From positions 1 through 14,089 of the forward strand of contig JAUWSP010000015.1 in NCBI GenBank assembly GCA_030610025.1: a stretch of DNA of 14,089 bases. Direction: 5' to 3'. A model generated the notes under the pieces. It had not been told where the DNA came from and searched no databases. It was given only the letters and a program-made list of their open reading frames with translations. The stretch's first letter is position 1. Every line of letters begins with the position of its first letter. This document shows, in pieces, positions 1-6,633 of the stretch. Position numbers and translations under genes: made by a program. This stretch comes from Acidobacteriota bacterium (GTDB lineage: Bacteria; Acidobacteriota; Thermoanaerobaculia; Multivoradales; JAHEKO01).

Positions 1-2
1 CC

Positions 3-356
3 GCCCTCGGGATCGCGCCCACCCTGGTGGCCATCGCCGTGTTTCAGATTCTGCGTCGCACCAGCAACTACGCTATCGCTCGGCCCTGTCGCGAGATGCT
101 GTACACCGTGCTGCCCAGAGACGCCAAATACAAAGCGAAGAACTTCATCGACACCTTCATCTACCGGCTCGGCGACCAGGTGGGCGCCTGGTCCTACACC
201 GGACTCGGAGCCCTGGGCCTCGGGGCAGCGGCCATCTCGCTCGTGGCGGTCCCGCTGGCGGTAGTCTGGCTCGGGATCGGACTCTGGCTTGGCCGGCGCC
301 AGGGATCTCTCGCCGCCTCTACCGAATCGCGTATCCTTGATCCGAACTCACGATAG
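3..356 (+). CDS. NTP/NDP exchange transporter-like MFS carrier, C-terminal fragment
   Basis: This is the last 117 codons of a membrane carrier whose 5' end lies outside the window; the frame is open from base 3 to the TAG at 354-356. The fragment has a hydrophobic start, a polar conserved-looking stretch with RRTSNYAIARPCRE and KYKAKNFIDTFIYRLGDQ, and then a long hydrophobic region (GALGLGAAAISLVAVPLAVVW) forming one or two membrane helices. The polar block, with Arg-Pro-Arg-Glu and the Lys-Tyr-Lys-x-Lys-x-Phe-Ile-Asp series, resembles the C-terminal part of ATP/ADP-translocase-like (AAA/NTT) members of the major facilitator superfamily found in several free-living phyla. Substrate cannot be told from this piece; in free-living bacteria such homologues have uncertain roles. 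It is followed 10 bases later by the peroxiredoxin gene, so the two may be cotranscribed. Confidence 0.7.
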   Translation, partial: ALGIAPTLVAIAVFQILRRTSNYAIARPCREMLYTVLPRDAKYKAKNFIDTFIYRLGDQVGAWSYTGLGALGLGAAAISLVAVPLAVVWLGIGLWLGRRQGSLAASTESRILDPNSR

Positions 357-366
357 GAGGACCTCG

Positions 367-837
367 ATGGCAATCCAGGAGGGCAAGACGGCACCAGCAT
401 TCACCCTGACGAATCAAGATGGAAAGAAGATCTCGCTCAAAGACCTCCGCGGCAAGGACGTCATCCTCTACTTCTATCCGAAGGATGACACCCCTGGCTG
501 CACCAAGGAGGCTTGTGGCTTCCGCGACTTCAACCAGGAAATCCAAGCTCTCGATGCCGTGATTCTGGGTGTCTCCCCAGACAGCCCTGAAAGCCACCAG
601 AAATTCATCGAAAAGTACACGCTCAACTTCGATCTCTTGTCCGACCCCGATCGGGCGGTGATGACCCGCTACGGGGCCTTCGGTGAGAAGAAGATGTACG
701 GCAAGACCGTGCAGGGGGTGATTCGATCCACCGTGTGGATCGGGTCCGACGGCAAGGTGAAGAAACACTGGCGCCGGGTTCCCAAGGCCGCCGATCACCC
801 GGCCAAAGTGCTCGAGGCGCTGGAAGCGGAAACCTAA
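367..837 (+). CDS. bcp: Thioredoxin-dependent thiol peroxidase, Bcp/PrxQ type
   Basis: Encodes a 156-residue cytosolic peroxiredoxin that reduces hydrogen peroxide and organic hydroperoxides using thioredoxin. The AhpC/TSA fold is complete and of normal length. The active-site block FYPKDDTPGCTKEAC gives peroxidatic Cys45 and, five residues on, resolving Cys50, the spacing of atypical 2-Cys Bcp enzymes such as E. coli Bcp. Arg120 in the VIRSTVWIG segment is the usual active-site arginine, and GVSPDSPESHQKF is the family's conserved middle section. The ATG at 367 is chosen because TAGGAGG at 354-360 is a strong ribosome site and the protein then starts exactly at the family N terminus; a longer frame from 289 would add unrelated residues. 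Peroxide defence suits an organism carrying oxygen-sensitive iron-sulfur enzymes, but this gene is not part of the bcr operon. Confidence 0.95.
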   Translation: MAIQEGKTAPAFTLTNQDGKKISLKDLRGKDVILYFYPKDDTPGCTKEACGFRDFNQEIQALDAVILGVSPDSPESHQKFIEKYTLNFDLLSDPDRAVMTRYGAFGEKKMYGKTVQGVIRSTVWIGSDGKVKKHWRRVPKAADHPAKVLEALEAET

Positions 838-1919
838 CCCGCAGGCGAGCCGGCCACATCACCACTGGAGGCGATGGTCACGGTCTGTCCGGGTCGGAGG
901 CGCTCACCGCCACGCACCACGATCGTGTCACCCGAACCCAGGTCGCCAAGCACCTCGATGAGGGAGTCGTGTCCCATGCCCGTCTTGACCGCCACCTTCT
1001 CGGCCATCCCGTCATCGGTGACTCTGTACACAAAGATCCCCTCACTTCGGAGGATCAAGGCATCCCGGGGCACGGCGAGGACCCGCCGCGACTGATCGGT
1101 CGGCAGGGCCACGCGTACTGCGGTACCGACGATGGACCGCTCCTCGCCCAAGGCCACCCGAATCTCGAACATGCGCGAGCGCTGATCTCCCACGGCGATG
1201 ATCCGACGCAGCTTGCCCTGCATCTCGCGGCCCTCTACCTCGACCATGACCGCCATCCCCTCACTGAGGTGGGGAGCGACCGAGAGGGGAGCCTGGGCCA
1301 GCACCTCGACCTCTGCTGTATCGACCAGGAACACCACCTCCTCACCCACCGAGCTGTAGCTTCCCGGCTGCTGTAGGCGGCGCACGACCTCACCGGTGAA
1401 GGGAGCCTTCACCTGGGTGCGGTCCAACTCGTAGAGCGTCCTTTCCCGGGCAACCTTGGCCTGCACCAGCTCCTGCTCGACAGCCTGGTGTTGCGACTGC
1501 GCCTCCTCCAGATCGTTGGCCGGAACGACCTGCTGCTCGGTGAGACGCTCGAGACGCTCCAACTGCTGGTCGAGATAGGTCAATTGAGCCTCCAGACGCT
1601 TGATGGTCGCGGCGTCGTTCCTCAACTGGAGGTGCAGCGACACGTCGTCGATGCGCGCCACGGCCTGCCCCTTCTCGACGCGGTCACCGACCTCAGCGAC
1701 CCAGGTCAGCTGTCCGGCCACCTGGGAAGCGATGGGTGCCACGTTGCGACTCACGACGGTTCCCGGCACCCATACAAAGGGGGCCATGTCCTGCTCCAGA
1801 GCGTAGCCCACATGTACCGGAGCGGCAGGAGGCTCCTCCTGCCCGAGGGCGGGGACAGCTACGAGAAGCACCAATGCCAGGGTGCCCAGGAATCCTGCAT
1901 TCTGTCTGTTGATCGACAT
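834..1919 (-). CDS. RND efflux periplasmic adaptor subunit (MFP/HlyD family)
   Basis: A 361-residue membrane-fusion protein that would bridge an RND inner-membrane pump to an outer-membrane channel. Residues about 1-26 form a signal peptide (hydrophobic core LGTLALVLLVAVPALG, likely cut before Gln27); there is no lipobox cysteine, so it is probably a soluble or loosely attached periplasmic protein rather than a lipoprotein. Then come the first lipoyl half (about 60-92, with EVGDRVEKGQAVARID), a charged helical hairpin (about 95-165), the second lipoyl half (about 169-200, VKAPFTGEVV), a beta-barrel (about 203-275) and a membrane-proximal domain (about 280-350). The ATG at 1919 has a GGAG-like site about 9 bases upstream and follows the pump gene after 30 bases, so the two form one operon. 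Its TAG overlaps the peroxiredoxin TAA tail to tail. Substrate is not predictable. Confidence 0.92.
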   Translation of the reverse strand: MSINRQNAGFLGTLALVLLVAVPALGQEEPPAAPVHVGYALEQDMAPFVWVPGTVVSRNVAPIASQVAGQLTWVAEVGDRVEKGQAVARIDDVSLHLQLRNDAATIKRLEAQLTYLDQQLERLERLTEQQVVPANDLEEAQSQHQAVEQELVQAKVARERTLYELDRTQVKAPFTGEVVRRLQQPGSYSSVGEEVVFLVDTAEVEVLAQAPLSVAPHLSEGMAVMVEVEGREMQGKLRRIIAVGDQRSRMFEIRVALGEERSIVGTAVRVALPTDQSRRVLAVPRDALILRSEGIFVYRVTDDGMAEKVAVKTGMGHDSLIEVLGDLGSGDTIVVRGGERLRPGQTVTIASSGDVAGSPAG

Positions 1920-1949
1920 GGGTTTTCGCTCCAGTCTCTCGTCCTCGAG

Positions 1950-4900
1950 TCATGAGACCTGTCGTAGATCGACAGGCTCGGTCTGGTCCACACTCAGCGG
2001 CAGCCGCGAGACGCGGGCCGGCTCACCCAGCCTCAAGAGGCTCGGCAGAAGCAACAGGGTGAAGATCGTGCTGACGGCCATCCCGCCGACGATTACCGCC
2101 GCCAGGCCGCGGTAGATGGCGCTGCCGGCACCTGGCATCAGCAACAGGGGCAGCATGCCGAAGATGCTGGTCAGCGTGCTCATGAAGATGGGTCGCATCC
2201 GCAGGCGGAGTGCCTGGGACACCGCGCCGCGCCGGCTGATTCCTTCGCGCTCCGCGGTCCGGGTCTGATGCACCAGCAGAATCGCGTTGTTGACCACCAG
2301 GCCCAACAGGATGATGAAACCGATCATGGTCAGCAGATCGAGGGGCTGAAAGGTCAGCAGATTCAGCAGTCGGAGGGCTACGACCCCTCCGACAGTGGCC
2401 AGGGGGATCGACAACACGACCAACAGGCTGTCTCTCATGGACCCGAAGAGAGCGCTCATCAGCAGGAAGAGAACCAACAGGGCCACCAGGAAGTTCTCGG
2501 ACATGTTTCGAACAGCGTTGCGCAGGCTGTCGGCTCCGCCGCCGTACTGAATCACTCCATCGGGCGGCAGCTGGGCTTTGATCTCCGCCTCGACGTCTTC
2601 CTGCAAAGTGGTCAACGCCTCCTCGAGCGACAGACCCTCGGGAGGGGTAACGTTCAGAGTGACCGTTCGTCGTCGGTCGATGCGGTGCAGGCTGCTCGGG
2701 CCGACCGTGCGCTCGATGTCCACCAGCTCGCCGAGTTGAACCACGCCACCTGCCGGGGTCACCACCGGAACGCCCGCCAGCTCCTCGGGATTGCTCCAGC
2801 CGTCGGCGCGCAGGATGATGTCCATCCGCTTCTCGCCGTCGAAGTGCTCACCGACGAACAGGCCGTCCCCCATCGCACGCACGATGCCCGCCACTCTGGC
2901 TCGCGTCCATCCGACTTCGAGGATTCGCCGGTCGTTGGGATACAGCCGCAGCTCGGGCTCCGCCATTTCCGTTCCCGGCCAAGCCTGGACCTGCGCCCCC
3001 GGGATCGCCTCCTGCACGCGCTCCATTCCGAGGCGCGCGCTTTCCAGCAGGGCTTCGACGTCGGAGGACTGCAGATGCATGGAAATGTTCCGGCCACCGC
3101 CGAAACCGCCGAAGAGGTTGCCCTGAAAGACGAAGGCCTGGGTGTCCGGGAACCCGGCTACCACTTCGTCGCGCACGATGGCCTCGAGCTCCTTGACGCG
3201 ACCCTGATCCTTGGCCCGGACCCCGATCGTGCCACCGCCGGGCCACAGGAGAACGTAGTAGTTCTTCAGGGCCGGTTCCTTGACTCCGTCCATGTAGGGT
3301 CGCAGCCTCTCGACCATGACATCGATGATCTCGGATTCGATGGTCTCGATATTGGCTCCAGGCGGGAAGTTGAAGTAGGCATCGACAGCGTCCCGCTTCA
3401 CCGGTGGCAGATAGTCCAGCTTGGGGATCAGGAACCAGGTGGCGATCACCGGGATCGACATCAGCAGACCAATGAGAGCCAGCCGGCGAAAGGGTGGATC
3501 CGTGAGCCGCGTGATGCCCTCGGAAAGCCGATTCCAAAAGGCTGCGTGGGTATCCTCCAGCCCCTTCGTGGGCAACCATTTCTTGGCCGCCGCCGGTAGG
3601 ATCGTCACCGCCACCAAGAGAGATATCGACACCGCGATAGCGATGGTCAGGGCCAGGTCGGCGAACAGCTGCCCCTCCACGTCCTTGAGGAAGATGACAG
3701 GCAGGAAGATGGCTACCGTGGTGGCTGTCGAGGCGAGCAACGCCCCCCAGACCTGACTGCTGCCCAGCAGGGCGCTGTCATGGGCACCGTGTCCCTCCTC
3801 ACGCAGCCGGACGATGTTCTCCAACACCACGATGGCCGCGTCCAACACCATTCCCACGGCGAAGGCGAGCCCCGCCAGGGAGATGACGTTGAGGGTTCTG
3901 CCGGCTAGATTGAGCACCACAAAGGTGCCTAGAAGAGAGATGGGGATAGCGATGGCAACCAGAAGCGTCGCCCGAATGCGGCGCAAGAACCACCAGAGGA
4001 TCCCCACGGCCAGGATGATGCCGAGGGCCAGGTTGCTGGTCACCAGCCCGATAGCCCGGTAAATGAAAACCGAAGCGTCGAAGCTCTGGGCAATGGTCAA
4101 CCCCTGATCCGCTAGCGGACCGTCCCTCAGTTCGGCCACCACCTTCTTGACACCGTTCAGGGCCTCCAGGACATTGGCGCCGCTCTCCCTGTCGACACGA
4201 ATCGCCATGGCCGGGTTGTTGTTCTGGAGGGCATAGTTGGTGGTATCTCCCCGGCGGATTTCGATGTCGGCCACATCCCCGAGCTGAACCGGGCGCCCTT
4301 CGCGCCACTCGATGACCAGGCCGGCAAGCTCGTCGGGGCGATAGCGACCGGCGAACCGCAGCGTGTACTGGCGGCGGCCCACATCGACGAAGCCACCAGA
4401 CACATCGTCCGCACCTCCAGCGATGACCGCCAGCTCCGGAATCTGGACTCCCAACTGGGCCGCGCGGTAGGGATCGAAGCGGATCTGCAACTCCTCCGCG
4501 GCACCGGCCATGACCTCGACTCCCGCCACACCAGGAACGGTTTCGATGCGCGTCGCCACCACGTCCTCGACAAAGCGCTGATAGCTCTCGATGGGGCGGT
4601 CGTTGCCAGGCAACAGCTGGACGAAGAACCAACTCAGCGCCTGGTTGGCACCGCCTCCGCCACCACCACCGAGCTGGATGACCGGTGGATCGGCGTCTCT
4701 TGGCAGCGGCGGCAGTCGATTGAGACGGCTGATGACCTCGATCACCGTCTCCTGCATGTCGGTCTCGAGCCCAAAAGTCAGGTTGATCCAGCTACCGCCT
4801 GGATTGGCGTTGGCGTTCATCTCCTGCAGGCCGGGTAAGCCCTCCAGAACGTCTTCCTGGGGCTCGAGGAGCTCGGACTCCACTTCGCTCGGCGAGGCGG

Positions 4901-5057
4901 CTCGCCAACCGGTCCAGATGGAGATTTGCGGCCGTTCGATGTCGGGAAACAGCTGCACCGGCAGCTTCGTCAGGCTGAACAGGCCGAAAACGACGATGAT
5001 GGCGACCCCTACCGCAACTCCGGACGGGTTCTTGAGAGAGCTCTTGGTGAGATTCAT
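1950..5057 (-). CDS. RND family efflux transporter permease subunit (AcrB/HAE-like)
   Basis: A full-length 1035-residue proton-driven RND pump of the inner membrane. It shows the duplicated RND plan: TM1 near residues 13-30 followed by the KLPVQLFPDIERPQISI signature, a large periplasmic domain, TM2-6 (about 333-500), a second periplasmic domain and a C-terminal membrane bundle. The proton-relay helix TM4 reads GLAFAVGMVLDAAIVVLEN, with Asp406 where AcrB has an Asp-Asp pair; the neighbour is Ala. TM10 carries GLVVNNAILLV near 919-929. Seven glycines in a row (residues 130-136) lie in the first porter domain. The ATG at 5057 has AGGAGG ten bases upstream. The adaptor gene follows directly; no TolC-like outer-membrane gene is present. 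It belongs to the broad HAE drug/hydrophobe group; the substrate is unknown, though its position divergent from an aromatic operon makes aromatic compounds a reasonable guess. Confidence 0.95.
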   Translation of the reverse strand: MNLTKSSLKNPSGVAVGVAIIVVFGLFSLTKLPVQLFPDIERPQISIWTGWRAASPSEVESELLEPQEDVLEGLPGLQEMNANANPGGSWINLTFGLETDMQETVIEVISRLNRLPPLPRDADPPVIQLGGGGGGGANQALSWFFVQLLPGNDRPIESYQRFVEDVVATRIETVPGVAGVEVMAGAAEELQIRFDPYRAAQLGVQIPELAVIAGGADDVSGGFVDVGRRQYTLRFAGRYRPDELAGLVIEWREGRPVQLGDVADIEIRRGDTTNYALQNNNPAMAIRVDRESGANVLEALNGVKKVVAELRDGPLADQGLTIAQSFDASVFIYRAIGLVTSNLALGIILAVGILWWFLRRIRATLLVAIAIPISLLGTFVVLNLAGRTLNVISLAGLAFAVGMVLDAAIVVLENIVRLREEGHGAHDSALLGSSQVWGALLASTATTVAIFLPVIFLKDVEGQLFADLALTIAIAVSISLLVAVTILPAAAKKWLPTKGLEDTHAAFWNRLSEGITRLTDPPFRRLALIGLLMSIPVIATWFLIPKLDYLPPVKRDAVDAYFNFPPGANIETIESEIIDVMVERLRPYMDGVKEPALKNYYVLLWPGGGTIGVRAKDQGRVKELEAIVRDEVVAGFPDTQAFVFQGNLFGGFGGGRNISMHLQSSDVEALLESARLGMERVQEAIPGAQVQAWPGTEMAEPELRLYPNDRRILEVGWTRARVAGIVRAMGDGLFVGEHFDGEKRMDIILRADGWSNPEELAGVPVVTPAGGVVQLGELVDIERTVGPSSLHRIDRRRTVTLNVTPPEGLSLEEALTTLQEDVEAEIKAQLPPDGVIQYGGGADSLRNAVRNMSENFLVALLVLFLLMSALFGSMRDSLLVVLSIPLATVGGVVALRLLNLLTFQPLDLLTMIGFIILLGLVVNNAILLVHQTRTAEREGISRRGAVSQALRLRMRPIFMSTLTSIFGMLPLLLMPGAGSAIYRGLAAVIVGGMAVSTIFTLLLLPSLLRLGEPARVSRLPLSVDQTEPVDLRQVS

Positions 5058-5257
5058 GGAGCCGGTTTCCTCCTCAGCCGACGAGCCAGGGTATGGAGAT
5101 CCCTCGAGCTCGCGAACCTATCCACTTGGACGGTTCGCGCCGCCAAATCGTTTAGCAGGGAGATGATTTCGCCTCGTTCCAGCCTTCGCTCGGATGCCGC
5201 GACGGCTCTGACGCGCTGACAACAGCCAGCTGGACCGCCCATCGGCAGTAAGTTCAT
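5054..5257 (-). CDS. Possible small protein, 67 residues, coupled to the RND pump gene
   Basis: A short frame upstream of the pump whose TGA (5054-5056) overlaps the pump ATG (5055-5057) as ATGA, the arrangement typical of translational coupling. From the ATG at 5257 it gives 67 residues, rich in arginine and leucine, with a predicted helical middle (RRLERGEIISLLNDLAARTVQVD) and a basic tail (LARRLRRKPAP). There is no signal peptide, membrane span or domain I recognise. Against it: no clear ribosome site precedes the ATG at 5257, a TTG at 5266 is the only earlier start, and the ATG lies inside one copy of an inverted-repeat motif that may be an operator. It could be a genuine small regulator or leader, or just an open stretch of the pump's 5' leader. 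Confidence 0.3.
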   Translation of the reverse strand: MNLLPMGGPAGCCQRVRAVAASERRLERGEIISLLNDLAARTVQVDRFASSRDLHTLARRLRRKPAP

Positions 5258-5343
5258 GACAGTCAAGTACGGAAAAATCTCGACAAAGGTTGCCCGTTTT
5301 GCTGTTTCGAGCCGATTTCACCGGGCCCAGTCGACTGTCATGA
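5254..5343. promoter_or_regulatory. 11-bp motif in inverted orientation, possible operator pair
   Basis: TCATGACAGTC at 5254-5264 recurs as its exact reverse complement, GACTGTCATGA, at 5333-5343, with 68 bases between the copies. The second copy extends to the 8-bp palindrome GTCATGAC (5337-5344); the first has TTCATGAC, one mismatch from it. The pair lies in the only divergent intergenic region of the window, between the RND efflux genes (- strand) and the benzoyl-CoA operon (+ strand). Read on the - strand the 5254-5264 copy overlaps TTGACT, which could serve as a -35 box, though no convincing -10 follows. Two sites facing each other across about 80 bases are suited to looping or cooperative repression by one regulator. 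No regulator gene is in the window, and the function is inference. Confidence 0.4.
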
Positions 5344-5387
5344 CCGGTGTCTGGTAGCGTCCACCCGCAGGCTGAATCACAACAGGC

Positions 5388-5433
5388 CCTACCCAAAGGG
5401 GTAGGTACAAACTTCCTGCCTATGCGATAAATT
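5388..5433 (+). promoter_or_regulatory. Possible activator dyad and promoter of the benzoyl-CoA operon
   Basis: CCTACCC (5388-5394) and GGGTAGG (5399-5405) form a perfect 7-bp dyad around a four-base centre. About 22 bases downstream, TAAATT (5428-5433) within an AT-rich patch unusual for this DNA is the best -10 candidate before the first gene of the operon. If transcription starts near 5440, the dyad centre sits at about -43, the classic position for an activator overlapping the -35 region, and there is indeed no good -35 hexamer. The TACCC/GGGTA half-sites resemble those bound by NarL/FixJ (LuxR-type) response regulators. The leader would be about 85 bases. The dyad is directly visible; the promoter and regulator class are inference. 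Confidence 0.4.
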
Positions 5434-5523
5434 AGTGAGCGCGCCTCGCAAGAAGGCAGGCAGTAGCTTTTCGGGGGCTCACCCGATTTCGACGATGACG
5501 CCGAAAGGTGGAGATTTCTCCAG

Positions 5524-6633
5524 ATGTCCGTGATCACTGGTGCATACGGTTTTCAGCTGCGGGCTCCAGGCCTACCGCTGGACCGGGTCGACCTGCCCCC
5601 TCTCGAGCCCGTCGACGACCAGGTAGTCGTGGAAGTCGCGGGATGCGGCGTCTGCCACACCGATATCGGCTTCGCCGTGGACGGCGTTCCCACCCGTCAC
5701 CCTCTCCCCCTGATCCTGGGTCATGAGATCTCCGGTCGTGTCGTCACCGCAGGGGAGGAAGCCAGGGCCTGGATTGGAAAGGCCGTCATCGTCCCGGCAG
5801 TCATTCCCTGCGAAGCATGTCCGGCCTGTGAGGCCGGCAGGCCTACCATCTGCCGTCAACAGTTCATGCCCGGCAACCACGGGCATGGCGGCTTCGCTAC
5901 CCACGTGCTGGTTCCGGCGCGGGGACTGTGTCCGGTGCCCGACTCCTTGCCAGAAGGGATTGTCCTGTCGGAGCTGTCGGGGGGCGCCGACGCCGTGACC
6001 ACGCCCCTGGAGGCGATCCAGCGTGCCGATCTGACCGCCGATCACGTGGCGGTCTTCATCGGCGTTGGTGGGGTGGGAGGTTTTGGCGTGCAGCTGGCCG
6101 CAGCCCTCGGCGCGGCTGTCGTAGCCATCGATGTGGATCGCGAGCGCCTGGACCTGGCTGCAGAGCACGGTGCCGATCTGGTCCTGTCTGCAAAGGAACT
6201 GGATCTCAAGGAGGCGAAGCGCTCCATCCGGTCCTTCTCCAGGGAGAGTGGGCGGCAGGGCCTGGGTCTCAAGATCTTCGAGACCAGCGGCACATCAGCC
6301 GGTCAACAGATGGCGTTCGGTCTCCTCGACCCAGGGGCCCACCTGGCCGTCGTGGGATTCAGTATGGACAAATTGCAGCTGCGCCTCTCCAATCTCATGG
6401 CCTTCGATGCAACAGCTCAGGGAAACTGGGGTAGTGCCCCGGAGCGTTACCCGGAAGCTCTCGATCTGGTCCTGAACGGAAAAGTGGTCCTGGGACCCTA
6501 CGTAGAAACAGCGCCTCTCGACGAGGCTCCCACAGTTCTCCAGGCCGTCGCCGAGCACAAGACCCGGCGGCGAATGGTATTGGTTCCCGGCACCGATGAT
6601 GTCGGCCCCAGCAGTGAGGAGGAGGATGCGTGA
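5524..6633 (+). CDS. had: 6-hydroxycyclohex-1-ene-1-carboxyl-CoA dehydrogenase
   Basis: A 369-residue zinc-dependent medium-chain alcohol dehydrogenase, first gene of the operon. It would oxidise 6-hydroxycyclohex-1-ene-1-carboxyl-CoA to the 6-oxo compound with NAD+, the second step of modified beta-oxidation after ring reduction. Visible: catalytic zinc site GCGVCHTD (Cys41, Cys44-His45) and GHE (His67-Glu68); structural zinc cysteines Cys96, Cys99, Cys102 and Cys110; Rossmann motif GVGGVG (180-185) with Asp203 at the end of the second strand, favouring NAD+ over NADP+. Length and the distinctive YGFQLRAPGLPL start fit Had of Thauera. The family alone would only say alcohol dehydrogenase; the specific call rests on the adjoining oah and bcr genes. 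AGGTGGAG at 5506-5513 serves the ATG at 5524. The TGA overlaps the next start by four bases (GTGA). Confidence 0.88.
   Translation: MSVITGAYGFQLRAPGLPLDRVDLPPLEPVDDQVVVEVAGCGVCHTDIGFAVDGVPTRHPLPLILGHEISGRVVTAGEEARAWIGKAVIVPAVIPCEACPACEAGRPTICRQQFMPGNHGHGGFATHVLVPARGLCPVPDSLPEGIVLSELSGGADAVTTPLEAIQRADLTADHVAVFIGVGGVGGFGVQLAAALGAAVVAIDVDRERLDLAAEHGADLVLSAKELDLKEAKRSIRSFSRESGRQGLGLKIFETSGTSAGQQMAFGLLDPGAHLAVVGFSMDKLQLRLSNLMAFDATAQGNWGSAPERYPEALDLVLNGKVVLGPYVETAPLDEAPTVLQAVAEHKTRRRMVLVPGTDDVGPSSEEEDA

Noticed and set aside
735..1376. 213-codon open frame on the + strand
   Set aside because: It overlaps the end of the peroxiredoxin gene out of frame and runs antisense to the adaptor gene; low-complexity His/Asp-rich content without domains.
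2268..3599. 443-codon open frame on the + strand opposite the RND pump gene
   Set aside because: It is antisense to a clear full-length RND permease, is rich in Gln, His and Arg as expected from the reverse frame of GC-rich coding DNA, and shows no domain.
5258..5280. TTGACT on the - strand as a pump promoter
   Set aside because: The -35-like hexamer is there, but the sequence 17 bases further on (GATGGG) is not a credible -10 box.
5471..5486. Short hairpin TCGGG/CCCGA in the leader of the benzoyl-CoA operon
   Set aside because: Only five base pairs, no T-run and no sign of a conserved leader RNA; too weak to call a terminator or riboswitch.
5118..5537. 139-codon open frame on the - strand across the divergent region
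   Set aside because: It spans the control region and the had ribosome site, has Ser/Arg-rich composition and no domain, and overlaps the better-placed 67-codon frame in another phase.
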